From positions 992,001 through 1,056,000 of the forward strand of contig CM057063.1 in assembly GCA_029945375.1 (NCBI GenBank): 64,000 bases of DNA. The letters are read 5' to 3'. The DNA is from Agaricus subrufescens (Eukaryota > Basidiomycota > Agaricomycetes > Agaricales > Agaricaceae). The translations under genes and the position numbers were made by a program. Position 1 is the first letter of the stretch. Each line of letters opens with the position of its first letter. This document shows positions 1 through 11,257 of the stretch, in pieces. The notes under the pieces are model-generated. The model was not told the origin of the DNA, made no database searches, and saw nothing but the letters and a program-made list of their open reading frames with translations.

Positions 1-918
1 TGTGTGATGGGTTACTTTTCGTCGCTCAGCACTCAGGGCCGGTCAGCCACGGGAAAAGTGTTTGTTCCGGTCAACGCGGAAAGTGTATGGAAAGTGGTTA
101 TCGTAGGAGGTTACTCACCAATAAGGTGAATGGTGTTGGCAGTCTTACTTCCGGGAACGCCAATCAAGAAATTGTCAGGTTTGATATCGCGGTAGATCAA
201 AGATTTATCGTGGACAGATTGAACACGGGTAACCTGAAAAAAGAATCAAACGGCTGTAACGGCATGGGTCACGGAAGTGGGAGGGGACAAGGGGGGGGAC
301 AATAGCTGGCAAGGGGTAGAGGAAGCAAAGAATTACCATTTGCTTTGCGGCCATGCAAACGGTTTTGATGGAGAACTTGCGGCCGCACATATCAAAAAGG
401 TCCTCGAGATTGGGTCCCAAGAGGTCGATGACGAGGACATTATGGAGGCCTTCTTGGCCAAAATAGTGCACCTGGGGCACGCCGACTGATTTCAAGGAGT
501 CAAATACGTCGCAGAGACGGGGAGGGACAGAACATACGGGTGCCATGTAATGTCCGGTAAGATCGAAACTCGTCTCTCAGCTGGGGCGCATCCGATTTTC
601 GAGGCTCCTGCGGGCAATGTTATTCGGGTGGTGAGGAAGGAAGAGAATGGACATGCGAATTTAATGGCGACTGGGGTGCCGGACGAGATTTTTGAACCTG
701 TATAGAGGCAGAACAATAGAACAAGACGTAAGTAAAAAAACCCCGAACTTGTACCGGACGGCGATGGATTATTGGGAGAGCGGGAACAGACCTTCGTATA
801 CGACACCAAAAGAGCCCTCGCCTATTTTTTTACCGACTCGATAGTGACTGCCTACGATGCCATGGGAGGTGGAGGACTGGGAAGTATGGGACGGGGCGGG
901 AACATGGGGAGCAGCCAT
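1..918 (-). CDS. Casein kinase I (CK1) family Ser/Thr kinase, 3' part beyond window edge
   Basis: Exons read on the minus strand are 792-918, 657-697, 538-607, 337-485 and 119-233, and the phases fit at each join. The gene continues below base 1 after a donor at 113-118, so only the N-terminal 167 residues are visible. The start [12 protein letters not shown] was chosen because an in-frame stop lies just upstream. Visible kinase elements are the glycine-rich loop [11 protein letters not shown], the ATP-binding lysine in VAIKF, the CK1-specific [11 protein letters not shown] and [11 protein letters not shown], and the catalytic loop YRDIKPDN. This is the pattern of CK1 kinases (yeast Hrr25/Yck type), which act in trafficking, DNA repair and cell morphology; which subtype cannot be told from the N-terminal half. 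The intron at 608-656 has a GC donor. A divergent F-box gene starts about 180 bp away. Confidence 0.9.
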
Positions 919-1094
919 GGGAGCGTGGGGGCGCGGGGAGGGGGAGGGGTATCAAGAAGGGCGAGGAGGGGGTGGAGGGGAGGAGAGAGCAGGCCAGGGC
1001 CAGAAGAAGGAGCGGTCAGGAGCGGTTGGCCAGGACAACAGCCTCGGGCGGACTTTGGATTCCCATCACCACGTGCCGCGTCGCCGAGTTTGGC

Positions 1095-2607
1095 ATGCGC
1101 CCTGGGGCCAAACACCGCCTCTCGTCCAGCATCGTCATTCTGATGTGAGTACCACCGGCCTCCCTCCCGTCCGTGAGTGATCTCCTCCGCCCCTAGGGCC
1201 TCCCCGGGGCTGCTGGACAGCGTGGCCGCGAACATATCTGCGCTTGAACACCATAGAGACCAGCTCCTCCGTCAGCTGTCCGATGTCGAGCTTCAGCTGC
1301 GCGCCGAGCGGGCACAATACAACGCGCTTCTCAACACCCAAGCCTCCATCTCCAAGATTCCCTTTGATCTCCTGAGCTCTATTTTTCTGCTATGTCAGGC
1401 AGCTGGGCGGCCAAAGCCTTACTATTCGTTCGCGGTCGCCGCCTCCCACGTCACGCGGCAGTGGCGCACAGTCTGTCTTTCGACTCCTCTTCTTTGGAAC
1501 GACATCCGCATCAGCATACGATCGCCGTCGACCCTCGCTCGACTGGAGGCTCATCTTGGCCGGTCGGACGGCTGTTTTCTTGACTTGTCTATTCATACTT
1601 CCATACCCAGCATTGAACCCGTCTTGGACCTAATATTGCCCCATTCCAAGCGGTGGCGCAGGCTTTGTATTAGCACTGACAACGACCACGTCCAGACTCT
1701 TCAGGCACGCCTTTCTAACCCTCTGACTCCGCTACTGGAGCACCTGTCCCTCCTAATTGAAATGACCGAAGAACACCTGTCACCGCGGTCGAAATACCCG
1801 AGCAGCAGCCCCATGATACTCACCGGGGGTGCGCCGCTGCTGACGTTTGTGCGACTCGGGGGGCTCGGGCTGGGCCAGCTCACACCCCCATTGGAACAGG
1901 TCACGACGTTGGACATGGATGGATTTGAGAGATATTATATGGAACCCTCGCAGCTGATTGCGCTACTGGAGACATTACCCGTGCTTGTTAATCTCTCTCT
2001 TGGTCAGCTCCATATCCATCACCCGCGCGACCCATTTGACGTCGCGAAGCAAATCACGCTCCCTCTACTCCGATCCCTCCGCATTTGCGGGCCCTGCACG
2101 TCCCCACATATCATGCTGTCGCTGCTGGTGCTCCCACAGCTGGAATCGCTGGCGCTGCACGACCTGGATGGATTTCACTCGCCGTCACTCCCGTGTGTCA
2201 AGGAGCTGCTGATTGACTCGTGCACGTTTGATGAGATTGCGACCACGAATCTGCTGCACGCGTGCCCGGCGATCACGAGCCTCGCGATAGACTTTCAATG
2301 CCCGATGGTGTGGTCTGCGATGACCGTGCTGGGCGACATCGCGGACGACCAGATTGCGTGGCCGGCGGTGCAGACGCTGACGGTGCGGGAGATGGAGATG
2401 AGCGATGTGGCCCGGTTCCGCATTATGGCATCGACCCGTATGTCGGCCAACCGGGGCCTGGCGACGCTTCGGGTGGACAGACGGACGCGGGCCGTGCTGA
2501 AAACGAAGCAGTGCCTGGAGTGGTTCCGGGAGCACATGACCGTGGAAAACTGGGAGGAGGGGCCAGGGGACGGCGTGTTTGGGCGCGATGTGTCATGCAG
2601 TAGCTAG
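1095..2607 (+). CDS. F-box-like, leucine-rich protein
   Basis: Proposed exons are 1095-1144 and 1197-2607, giving 486 residues. The long frame has no usable ATG of its own before its conserved part. A GTGAGT donor at 1145 and a CTAG acceptor ending at 1196 join it to a short upstream exon. The junction itself reads AT|G, so translation could start there or at the in-frame ATG at 1095. The N-terminus holds a coiled-coil-like stretch (ALEHHRDQLLRQLSDVELQ) followed by an F-box-like region (IPFDLLSSIFLLC ... WRTVCLSTPLLW). The rest alternates hydrophobic Leu-rich segments, as in the large agaricomycete F-box families, which are thought to pick substrates for SCF ubiquitin ligases. The target is unknown. 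Confidence in the family is fair; the start is uncertain. Confidence 0.75.
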
Positions 2608-2821
2608 CTTAATACACGGCTGTCGGAATCACGCACGGGCCCAGCATTGCTGCAGGAGCCGGGTACGGCTCGGCGGGAGGCAGCAGTCAGCACCGGAGCA
2701 GCGGTGGGGGCGGTGACTAAGCGCTTAGCTAAGGCGATGACCCACTGGCCTGGTGTCAGCCCGCGTCGGCCATCGTCTTTTATTCCAGCCCCGTCCCTCC
2801 TCCGCCTCGCCCTCCCCGCCC

Positions 2822-3795
2822 ATGTCCACCCGCGTCGTCAAGATTGCCGTCGTGTCAGACTTTGTGCGTATGCCCTCCCCGTCCCCCCCGCCGCCCCCCG
2901 CCCGAGTCCCCGTCTCACCACCCCCCCAGGTCTGCACCAGCTGCTTCATCGTCAACCACGAACTCACCGCCGCCATCGACTACTGCAAACGCACAAAGCT
3001 CCCCCTCGAGTTCCAGTTCAAACACCTCCCCTTCCGCCTCATCGGCGCCAACTGTCTCAAGCCCAACACCACCATCAGCAAGGTCAAGCTCTACGACTGT
3101 CTGCTGGGCGAGGAGCGCGCCGCCAATCTGCGGCGAAACTTCAAAAAGTGGGGCGACGAAAAACAGATACCAATGTGTGTCCTCTCGCTGCTCCCCTTGC
3201 CCTGCCGTAATCCCCGTTCCTGACTCTTTGCCACAGTTCTTTTGATGGTCAAGTCGGCCACACCACCAACGCCCATCGTCTATGTTTCAAGGCGGCCCAG
3301 GTAGGCGGCCAGGACCTCCAGCTCAAGCTCATCGCTGCCATTTTCGACGCCCACATGGTCGACGACAAAGACACATCCGATCTCAATATCCTTGCCGATG
3401 TCGCCGATTCAGCTGGTGTCTTTACCCGGGATGAAGTGCGCTCTGGGACTCCTTCTCCTTCCCATCACGTTCCTAACTTTTTCCTTTCCCAGGCTCTAGC
3501 GTTTTTGAAAACAGACGAATTCGAAGCAGAAGTCAAGAAGATTGCCGAAGTCGCCCGCGCAAAAGGCATTTCTGGTGTTCCCGTTACGGTCATCGATGGC
3601 AAGTGGGCCGTGAGTGGCGGACAGTCAGCAGACGTCTTCATCCAAGTCTGTCCACTTCTTTCCTCCCCTGCTTGTAGATTGCTGACTCCTGGTCCATCCA
3701 CAAAGATATTCAAGAAGCTGGCCGCTTGTGGTGCAAATTCCTCTCCTACGGCATTACCTGGCCCAGCCGTGCCAACGCAGCTCTGTTCTTCCTGA
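2822..3795 (+). CDS. DsbA-like thioredoxin-fold protein (FrnE / HCCA isomerase type)
   Basis: Exons are 2822-2863, 2930-3174, 3237-3435, 3493-3645 and 3706-3795, and all phases agree. The protein starts MSTRVVKIAVVSDF and then carries a C-T-S-C motif at the first intron junction (residues 16-19), where DsbA-family proteins have their CxxC. Further DsbA-family signs are FDGQVGHTTNAHRL, the helical insert and the cis-Pro-containing GVPVTVIDGKWAVSGGQ near the C-terminus. The family includes FrnE-like oxidoreductases and 2-hydroxychromene-2-carboxylate isomerases; with two cysteines present a dithiol oxidoreductase is the simpler guess. No signal peptide is seen, so it is probably cytosolic. The last exon is the least certain: an alternative frame stays open downstream. 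Confidence 0.82.
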
Positions 3796-6275
3796 TTCTC
3801 TCACCCCTTTACCTTTGCCGCCCGACAAATGTTCCGTTTATCCACTCGTCCTGTTTATACCGCGTCATACGTGCGATTCGTGATTTCCTCCCACCCCCTG
3901 ACACCTTGAATGAAGACGCCTCACGAATCGCCTTTGGTGTCCCCTTTTATCTTCTTCTTCACCTCCGGTTTTGTTGTATACATTTCACCTGTCCTTTGTA
4001 CTTAATATATAAGCTAGGAAAACAAAGTTTGTCTCAACTTTAGATTAACCAGCCTCTCTCTCCTTTACGGATAGATGGTTCTACCCAATAACACCGCCGT
4101 TTTGCTGGAGAGAAATGGGGCTTCAATCCTGGAAGAACTGAAATGTCTGGGCATTTGCGAGTGACAAATCCCAATCGATCGACCCATGCAACAATTCATT
4201 CACTTCCCAGGAATCCAGAAATAGCCTGAAATCGAGTACAAAAATGGTATCAGTCTCGGCTGAAATGGAGATTAGGTGATGAGTGCTCTGACGCCAGTCT
4301 GAAGCTGACATTCAAAGTCGCCAAAAGGCACGGGAATACGATGCTTCGTACGCATTATTACTCATGACATCACTCATACCAGCGACGAAGACAATATCGA
4401 GATAACCGCGGATAAGCGCACTCTATAGTCTATACACCAATCGAATCAAAGTTCCGTAATCCGGACCTTGGTGCCGGCGAGTTCAACAAAACGTAGAGGG
4501 TGACTGATATCCTGAGAGACCTACTAGGATTGGATAACACAAGCCAGAGCTCTGGGATTTGAAATTTGAAGTTCCAAGCCACCGCCCGGGCCGCCAATGG
4601 AACGTCGCTATGGGAGTCGGCGGTCGTACAGCACTCTAACGGTTTCCAAATTTCTGGTGCTGGATCTTCGGAGTGCAACATTGCACTTAAGCATCAACTC
4701 GGCAATCGTTAACTGTGTGAAGTGTTGAGCGTTGCCGTGGCTTGGCGGCACCCTATATCTTCATTGACAACCTCAATCGATCAGAACCACTACCCCAACG
4801 CCTCTTCTCTTTGGTAGTCATCTTAGGGTTCTTTTTTGTCTTTTTCTTTTTGAAATACAGTCCGGGTAAAAGGACTCCCACTATTCATTATCTTGGCTTG
4901 GAACACTCCTCGGAACTTGCAATCCCGTCCCCACAATATCTCCCCAACTCATTTTAATTTGTCTTTCGGGGCTAATTTGCAGTAATAATTACCCTTGTCG
5001 TGACCACCTTCTTCACGTCCATAGCAGTTCGTCCGGTAAAGAACCGCCGTGATAGATTTTCCGATGGAAACTGAACGAATCGCCATTTCTCAGGATCCCC
5101 TTGACATATACGTATGAACCAGTCGCCAGCGCGCAATTCCCGAACGCACAAGTCCTTTAGGAGCAAAATAGACCTCTGAAAAAAGTTTTTTTCAATCAAG
5201 CATCATATGCCTTTCAAGGAACATCATGATGACCCTACACGAGTTTATATCGCAATGCCCACTGACAATTTTACATGATGCCAACGTTTGGCAAAATTAG
5301 ACATGGCATGATCACTTTCCGGTACATGATTTTATTTTAGCCTACCCCTGGCACAAGCTCCCGGAAATCACAGCCCGCATCTCCAGGCCTTTTTGAAGGC
5401 CTTTAGGAGGCCGGTTAGAGGTTCGGTAACACAACCCTTCGCCTGGGTCCTCGTAATGAGAAAATACAATGTCAAAAAACGTGAGAAAGTAAACACAATC
5501 CCGTAAGCCGGTGCAATGATCCAAATGGGCCACCTGGGACACGCGGGGACCGGAATGGTCAATTTTGTACCCACATTCACAGGTCCTGTGTGAGTATATT
5601 GCGAAATACTTGGAAACTTAACTAACGTCCTGGGAGCGATAGGCTGGTTTTCGTAGTGGCACCAATGCTCACAAGGATAATATGAAACTACACCTGACAT
5701 GGCTTGGGAATCTGCTCCAGACAATGTATACAAGACCTATGATCTGGACTCGTATCCATTCGCGATCTCACAGACTTCTATATTGACAGGCGACCCATCA
5801 GATATAGCACCTGGTACAATATTAGGTTCTTGACATCCCGTTTCATCTAGAGCATGCTCTGACTCTTCTCGAGGGGGAACACTTGAACAGCTGATCTTTG
5901 GACCGTCGAACGCTAGGGTATACCAATATCCGCCCACATTCACTCAATAGTCTCACGTATGCCACCCAGGTCGAGATTAATGTGTGGCGTGCATATGTTC
6001 ATACGACCGGTTCAAATCCCTGAAGATCCCATCCTATCGTGGCAACACTAGTCTCTCCACTCTAAATTTTAGGGTCTTTTAACGTAACCGCGTAATCGAT
6101 CGGATCCGCAAACACGTTGTGTGGGACGGCACGAGAGCTTACCGTAATTGTCAAGACCTATGGTTTTGGATATGTTCCACTTGCATGTAACTCCAAGTGA
6201 CGTCATCAAAGTGTTAATCATGTTCAGCTGCAATCCAAAGCTGCTGCAGCCCATTCACCTCCTCCGCACTGGGCC
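3796..6275. other. 2.5 kb stretch with no recognisable gene
   Basis: I found no coding region here that I can support. Several minus-strand frames of 60-120 codons exist (4123-4311, 4430-4681, 4972-5199, 5368-5733, 5737-5943, 6069-6254). They do not join into a protein I recognise, and stops interrupt the obvious splices. No terminal repeats, tRNA or low-complexity arrays were seen, apart from the T-rich run at 6416-6442, which lies inside the next gene's first intron. It is far longer than the other gaps nearby, so a fast-evolving multi-exon gene, a non-coding RNA or a decayed gene could be hidden here. Confidence 0.4.
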
Positions 6276-7312
6276 ATGAACCCTCTTTCTTCCGGGGCTC
6301 AGTCCACACAAAGTAGTATTCGCAATGTACATCCTCACAGACACTGGCTATATGTCTGGGTGCCCCTTTTCGGTGCATTCGTCTGGTTTGGTTCGTCCGA
6401 ACCTGTCATTCCAAGTTTTTTTTTTATTCTTATTTTTTTTTTCTCATATTTCTCATGAAGGCATGCTCTGGGCGATGCTTATCGTATGGCTGGCTCTTGG
6501 CAAACGTCAATTTGTAACACAACAAGGACGTATCGCGTACATCTCCGATATAGGTGCCGGATTCTTGAAACCCTTATTCATCGCTGGCTGTTCCGTAACA
6601 GCGGCTTGCTTCTTCTTCTCTCTCGTTCTATTAAGGTTGTTCCGACATACTGGACGGTGATTAGTCTCATGTCTGTCGTTAGTCTCCACTCACTGATACC
6701 ACGATCATCGCGCAGCCTGGTTGCCTATGTACGTCGAAGAGAAAAAATGCTTAGCACTCTCGCAATAATTGGATCGTTTATTGGTGGAATCGGACTTATT
6801 CTCCTTTCCATCTTCGATACCGGCCGATACACAAGTGCACATAGAGCATTTCTCTTGGTATTCATAATCGGCGTGGCTCTCAGTGCTATTTTCACAGTCC
6901 TTGAAGTGGGTCGATTTATTTCATTTGACTGCTGCGGGAGCAATGTTTTTGTGCTGACTGTTTTTTTTCCTCTCAAGTTTTTTTATTTGAGCAGAGATTT
7001 TGTCGAGTTTCGGGAACTGCGATTCGCGTACATCTTAAAGGCGACTATCGCACTGATACTTATCGGCTTGGCCATTGCCTTCGGAATTACATTGTACCAT
7101 AACAAGGACGCAGGAGGTAATATCAATTATCCTTTCACTTACTCATCTGCTTACTGATTAATGTCTCAGCCGTCTTGGAATGGCTAGTTGCATTCGGCTT
7201 CACGTTCTATCTCCTGACTTTCTTCTATGACCTGCGCCTCACAAAAGGTATTGCCGACGGAGAACTTACAAGCGAAAAAATACGGGGACGGGAGATGTCA
7301 TCTTTACCATAA
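6276..7312 (+). CDS. DRAM/Sfk1/Frag1-family multi-pass membrane protein
   Basis: Exons are 6276-6390, 6461-6656, 6716-6905, 6978-7116 and 7170-7312 (260 residues). The joins restore the family pattern: WLYVWVPLFGAFVWFG, then YISDIGAGF, a run RRREKMLSTLAIIG, GLILLSIFDTGRYTSAHR, then DFVEFRELR and a final FGFTFYLLTFFYDLR. About six hydrophobic spans are evident. Related proteins are yeast Sfk1, linked to phosphoinositide signalling at the plasma membrane, and animal DRAM/Frag1 proteins of lysosome, Golgi or ER; the location here is not predictable. The intron before the DFVEF exon is T-rich and its acceptor (CAAG at 6977) is not ideal, so a few residues there may differ. The gene converges on the C2-domain gene with only 64 bp between stop codons. 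Confidence 0.85.
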
Positions 7313-7376
7313 AGGAGAGATCCCTCATAGACTGTACATCATACAAATAAGTCACTATGTAATCATATACTACCGT

Positions 7377-8809
7377 CTAGGTATTAAGCTCCTTATCTAA
7401 CCGAAGAGCAAGTTCAAGGTCCCTTTGCTCTTGTTCTTTCCTTTGCGTAGCTTCTTTCTCTGCCAACCTGAGGTCGTACAGTCGGTCTGCATCTAGATGA
7501 GGTAATGGCCGCTCGTTAAAGGATGTCAAAGGTGGTTGACTCTCCCGAGGAAGTGGTAGAGCTCTTTGATAGCGATCTCCCAAGTCCGAATTCGACCAGG
7601 ACATCGGAGAGCCGTTGCGGGCCGCCCGGCCAGCCTCGTACATTCCGGAAGGCTCAATTAGATGTGGATCAATGTATTGACCATACCCAGGAGATGGAAA
7701 CCCAGCTTTGGTTTCACCAGGGCTATGGTAATCCCATGCGGGAGGCCCATAACGTGCCACAGGGTTCGCTTGTGGTTCGGGCATCTGGATGGGAGTTACT
7801 GTTGCTGTAGACTGAGAGAGATAAGGGTTCGAATTAGACGAAACTATGTTATTATTGAAGCGAGATGTCGCATATGGTGGGAATGGCGGCGCGGGGTTAG
7901 ACGGAAGAAGAGGAGGGGACATGGATGGGCGGTGCACAAAATCTGGGGTCTGTGAGACAGACACGAATTCAATACCTGGGGCAAGAGGAGGGGTCGTGGA
8001 AGCTGTAGGTTGCCTAGGCCTACTGGATCCACCTGGTAAGAGAATGTCCGGTAGCGAAACATCCGAAGTCTCGTTCAATTGATTCGTCGGTAAAGGTGGT
8101 AGTGGAGCATTTGTCGGTACCGCATGAGGAGCACGCCATTCTGCAGAAGCAGACTTTGGTGAATGGCCTTTGCGGGGAGGTGATGAAGATAAACGTTGTG
8201 TCTGGGGAGGACGCCATAAACGTTCTGACGCGGGTAACTTCGAAGGTCGTCGAGTCAGGTTTTGGTTAGGAGCCAAGGAAGAAGAGGCTGAGCTCTTGGG
8301 GGGTGGTCCAGACGAAAAGTATGTCATCTCCAGATAGACCTCGCCACGCTCAACTCCATCAATGTGTAGCTTGACCCAGTCTATCATAATTGTGAGATGA
8401 TTGGGAACCAGGTGACACTAAATATACAAGCAGTACTTACCATCGAATTCACCGGTTTGTAGCGTCTCTGTAATATCCACGGCACCTTGTCCCAGAAGAT
8501 CGTCAGAGCGACGTTCTTTTGCAAAACATGCTAGCTCCAGCTTTCGTGACTTGTTAGATGCATCTTTCATAATCGGGAACCTGAGCTCTGTATCCCATAG
8601 GGGATGCTGGCCGCCCTTTTTATCCACTTGAGTCTTCTGGTTGGTTCCTAGGCATCGATATAAAAATATTGTCAAGTTGTGTTTGGTAGGTGCTCACCAT
8701 TCAAAGACGCCTGAGCAAAGACATCTTGCTTGTAGAAATGTTTATCGATAAGGTTTCTGGCCTTGAGGACGACGACGACGAGAGTGCCGAGTTGGTGTTC
8801 AGGAGTCAT
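7377..8809 (-). CDS. C2-domain protein of the Inn1/Fic1 (ingression) type
   Basis: Exons are 8698-8809, 8441-8647 and 7377-8380 (440 residues). The N-terminal 130 residues form one C2 domain: LGTLVVVVLKARNL, KQDVFAQASLN, DKKGGQHPLWDTELRF, LLGQGAVDI and GEVYLEMTYF. The rest is Pro- and Ser-rich with many PxxP-like stretches, and the C-terminus is a charged helix (AEKEATQRKEQEQRDLELAL). This layout, an N-terminal C2 domain plus a Pro-rich tail that binds SH3 proteins, is that of yeast Inn1 and fission yeast Fic1, which couple the plasma membrane to the cytokinetic ring. Several aspartates of a calcium-binding C2 are not obvious, so binding may be calcium-independent. The role in cytokinesis is inference from architecture. 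Confidence 0.78.
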
Positions 8810-9066
8810 TGTTGTGCATCAGTGTATCGCCACTAAGTTGCTTTTAAAGCTTGGCGCCACCAGAGGCGATGTCCTGTGGTGGCTTGGCCAAGGAACGTTT
8901 GCAAATAGCAACCTCAAACATTGAATGGTCGTGGTTACTGGTTACCATCCTTGTCACATCAAAATGATACTACAGCCTCCGATCCGCAGACACATCATTG
9001 TTTCACAAGCATACATACATTGTCTAATTTATCAATAAATCGTGCATAAATCATCCCAGCTCGGGT

Positions 9067-11257
9067 TTAGTTTGCGGGGCGTTTTTCGCCTCCATAGACA
9101 TCCATGGGATGATATTGGACCATATTCACATATGGGCTGTACACCATCTATAAGCGCAAGTGTCAGAATCATGCCTTCGTGGAAATTTTTGATTCACGAA
9201 CGTCTCTATAGGAGTCCCGCATTCGCATGCGCATCAAACACTTGGAGTCAACTCGTTTATGTTCTGGGTTCAGCCATAGATCCCAGAGTTTGTGGTCGCG
9301 AGGGATCACGGCACTCATATGCTTCCTCAGCAAGTCCCAGCCAAGGCCACTGGTATGCAGTTTCAGAAGACGGATTAAGCGTTGGATGTGGTTGTGAACG
9401 AATGTGTGGTAGAACTTCGGAGATGCTTCCTCGACTGATTGGGACACGACGCAGTGTCCTGGAAGGAATTCGAAATCCACGCCAGTAGATTCACGTAGTG
9501 TCTTCAAGTCGATACGAAGTCCCCCAAGATCGCGATAAATGAAACCTAGTAGCCTGCCTGTAGCAGTTTCAAATCGGGCAACAACGTTTTGTGCATGGGC
9601 CTCGAATGCGACACCATTTTGAATCAAGGCCGGAAGGAGGGCTCTGCATGCAATCTCGATATATCTAATGATCGTTAAGAGGCTGTTACACCTGTACTCG
9701 GACTCATGGCGCACCTGTCAAGGAATGCGATGCGCTTTTCTTCCGTATGGAGCCCAAACAGATGCTCCACCGCAGAAACACCAGCTGGCACATTCTTGTG
9801 ACCCATTTCTAGAAGGGCTGCAACAACAATGATGGTCTCTCCTTCTCTAGCTTCATATTCGTCTCGAATAACGACTGTGAAGTGTTTGGCTTTTTCAGGA
9901 TCTTGGTCTCGGTAAACAGCGCTCTGGGGTTCTGTCTCGATGTGAAGAATTTCTTTGTCAACCGCTAATCTTGGAACGATTTCGGAAGAGAAGCGGGGAC
10001 CGAAATCGGCCGTGAAATGGGATATAGTTCTAAGTGAGGATGATATCTTGACCCCCACTGCAAGCTTTAAAGCTTTCCCGGGAAGGTCGGGTAAAGTCAC
10101 TGTCCTGAATAGATATGTCTAAGTGAGTACCATACTCTGCTATTGACTTAATTGCTATCGTACCGGATACTCGATTGGCCGAGGGCTGGCAGGAATACTT
10201 CAGATGGTAAAATTTCCGCGTCATGGAAGCGCTTCTTGATATTGTCAACTTGCATTTCATGCACCGGCATGAACATCAGGTTATCATCGCTAGGAAGCGC
10301 GTAGCCAGCCCGGGAAGCAGCGAGCTCCGCGAGTTTCTGTGACGAACTCTCGAAACCTCCGAGGGTCCGGATGCTAGATTTCGGAACGCCTACGAAACGA
10401 ATGCGGGGGTGATACCAGTCATACTCAAGGGTAGTGCACTCGAAGGTCCGAGCACGGTGCATCTGAATACAATTTAAATGGGTGTGGGGTGCCTCCAAAT
10501 TAGGGAATTCACTTACTGGATGTGTCGGATGTCCCGCAACGAGGCTCTGCTCGAATTCAATTGGCGGGGACGACAATGTCGGCAGTGCCCCTGGCCCATC
10601 AAAGGCCAACTCTAGCACGCGATGTCAAGTTAAGAAGCATGAAATGACAGAAGTCGACCTACTTTGCCATTCATACGAACTTGATAGTTCCTTTTCAATT
10701 GTTTCACTAAGCGATTCTTGGATAATGATACCGTCCACGAATTTACGCCAGACGTAAATTGGGTCGGTGATCTCAACCAACTCTCGGAAGTTCCCCAGCT
10801 CCCAGGGGTTAGGGAGAAGAGAATTAATGACGCTCCTTTTGAGGTTGCTCTGGAATACAGACATCAATGTTGATACAGGAATGAGCTGAGTGTTACGAAC
10901 ATTATTTATGTCGGTAGTAGGTTTATCGGTCAACTCATAAAACACCGGAGCCATGTCCAGAGGATCGAGGAGGCCTATGGGGTACCCATGTCTGGATGCA
11001 GTTCCATCCAACACGGGAGTATTAAGTAGTGGAACAATGACGAAGATATCATGGGGTCTGAGAGACCGATTAATAACTGGCTTCTCGGAAATGAGATGCG
11101 TCGATAGAACGACTGCAAATCCGCTTGTATCCGGTATACCAGAGAGAGGGATGTAATAAGCCCTCAAAAGTGATTCCGTCACAAGGCAGGATAACAGTCG
11201 AGAAATGACAGCGAAAGACGCGTGTTGTGCAGGAGGAAGGTAGTACCCTGAAGACAT
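9067..11257 (-). CDS. IucA/IucC-family NIS siderophore synthetase, copy 1
   Basis: Exons are 10663-11257, 10517-10611, 10164-10462, 9715-10104, 9202-9664 and 9067-9147 (640 residues, full family length). NIS synthetases use ATP to adenylate a carboxylate such as citrate and condense it with an amine or alcohol, building siderophores without an NRPS. Family motifs are present: GHPTHP (residues 225-230) with the following HRAR where bacteria have a Lys, PVHEMQ (bacterial PxHPxQ), SSLRTIS, EAHAQN (His483) and YRDLGG (Arg504/Asp505). No targeting signal is seen, so it is probably cytosolic. A paralogue lies directly upstream on the same strand and an ABCC transporter beyond that, suggesting a cluster. 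The last 27-residue exon is the least certain part. The Lys-to-Arg change after GHPTHP is worth noting. Substrates are unknown. Confidence 0.9.

Noticed and set aside
2185..2603. Open frames of 80-116 codons on both strands inside the 3' part of the F-box gene.
   Set aside because: They are GC-rich shadows of the real frame and have no family resemblance.
6003..6030. GGTTCAAATCCC-like sequence resembling a tRNA T arm.
   Set aside because: No matching acceptor, D or anticodon stems could be found around it.
7523..8082. Plus-strand frames across the C2-domain gene.
   Set aside because: Antisense shadows of the Pro/Ser-rich exon, with no start context or similarity.
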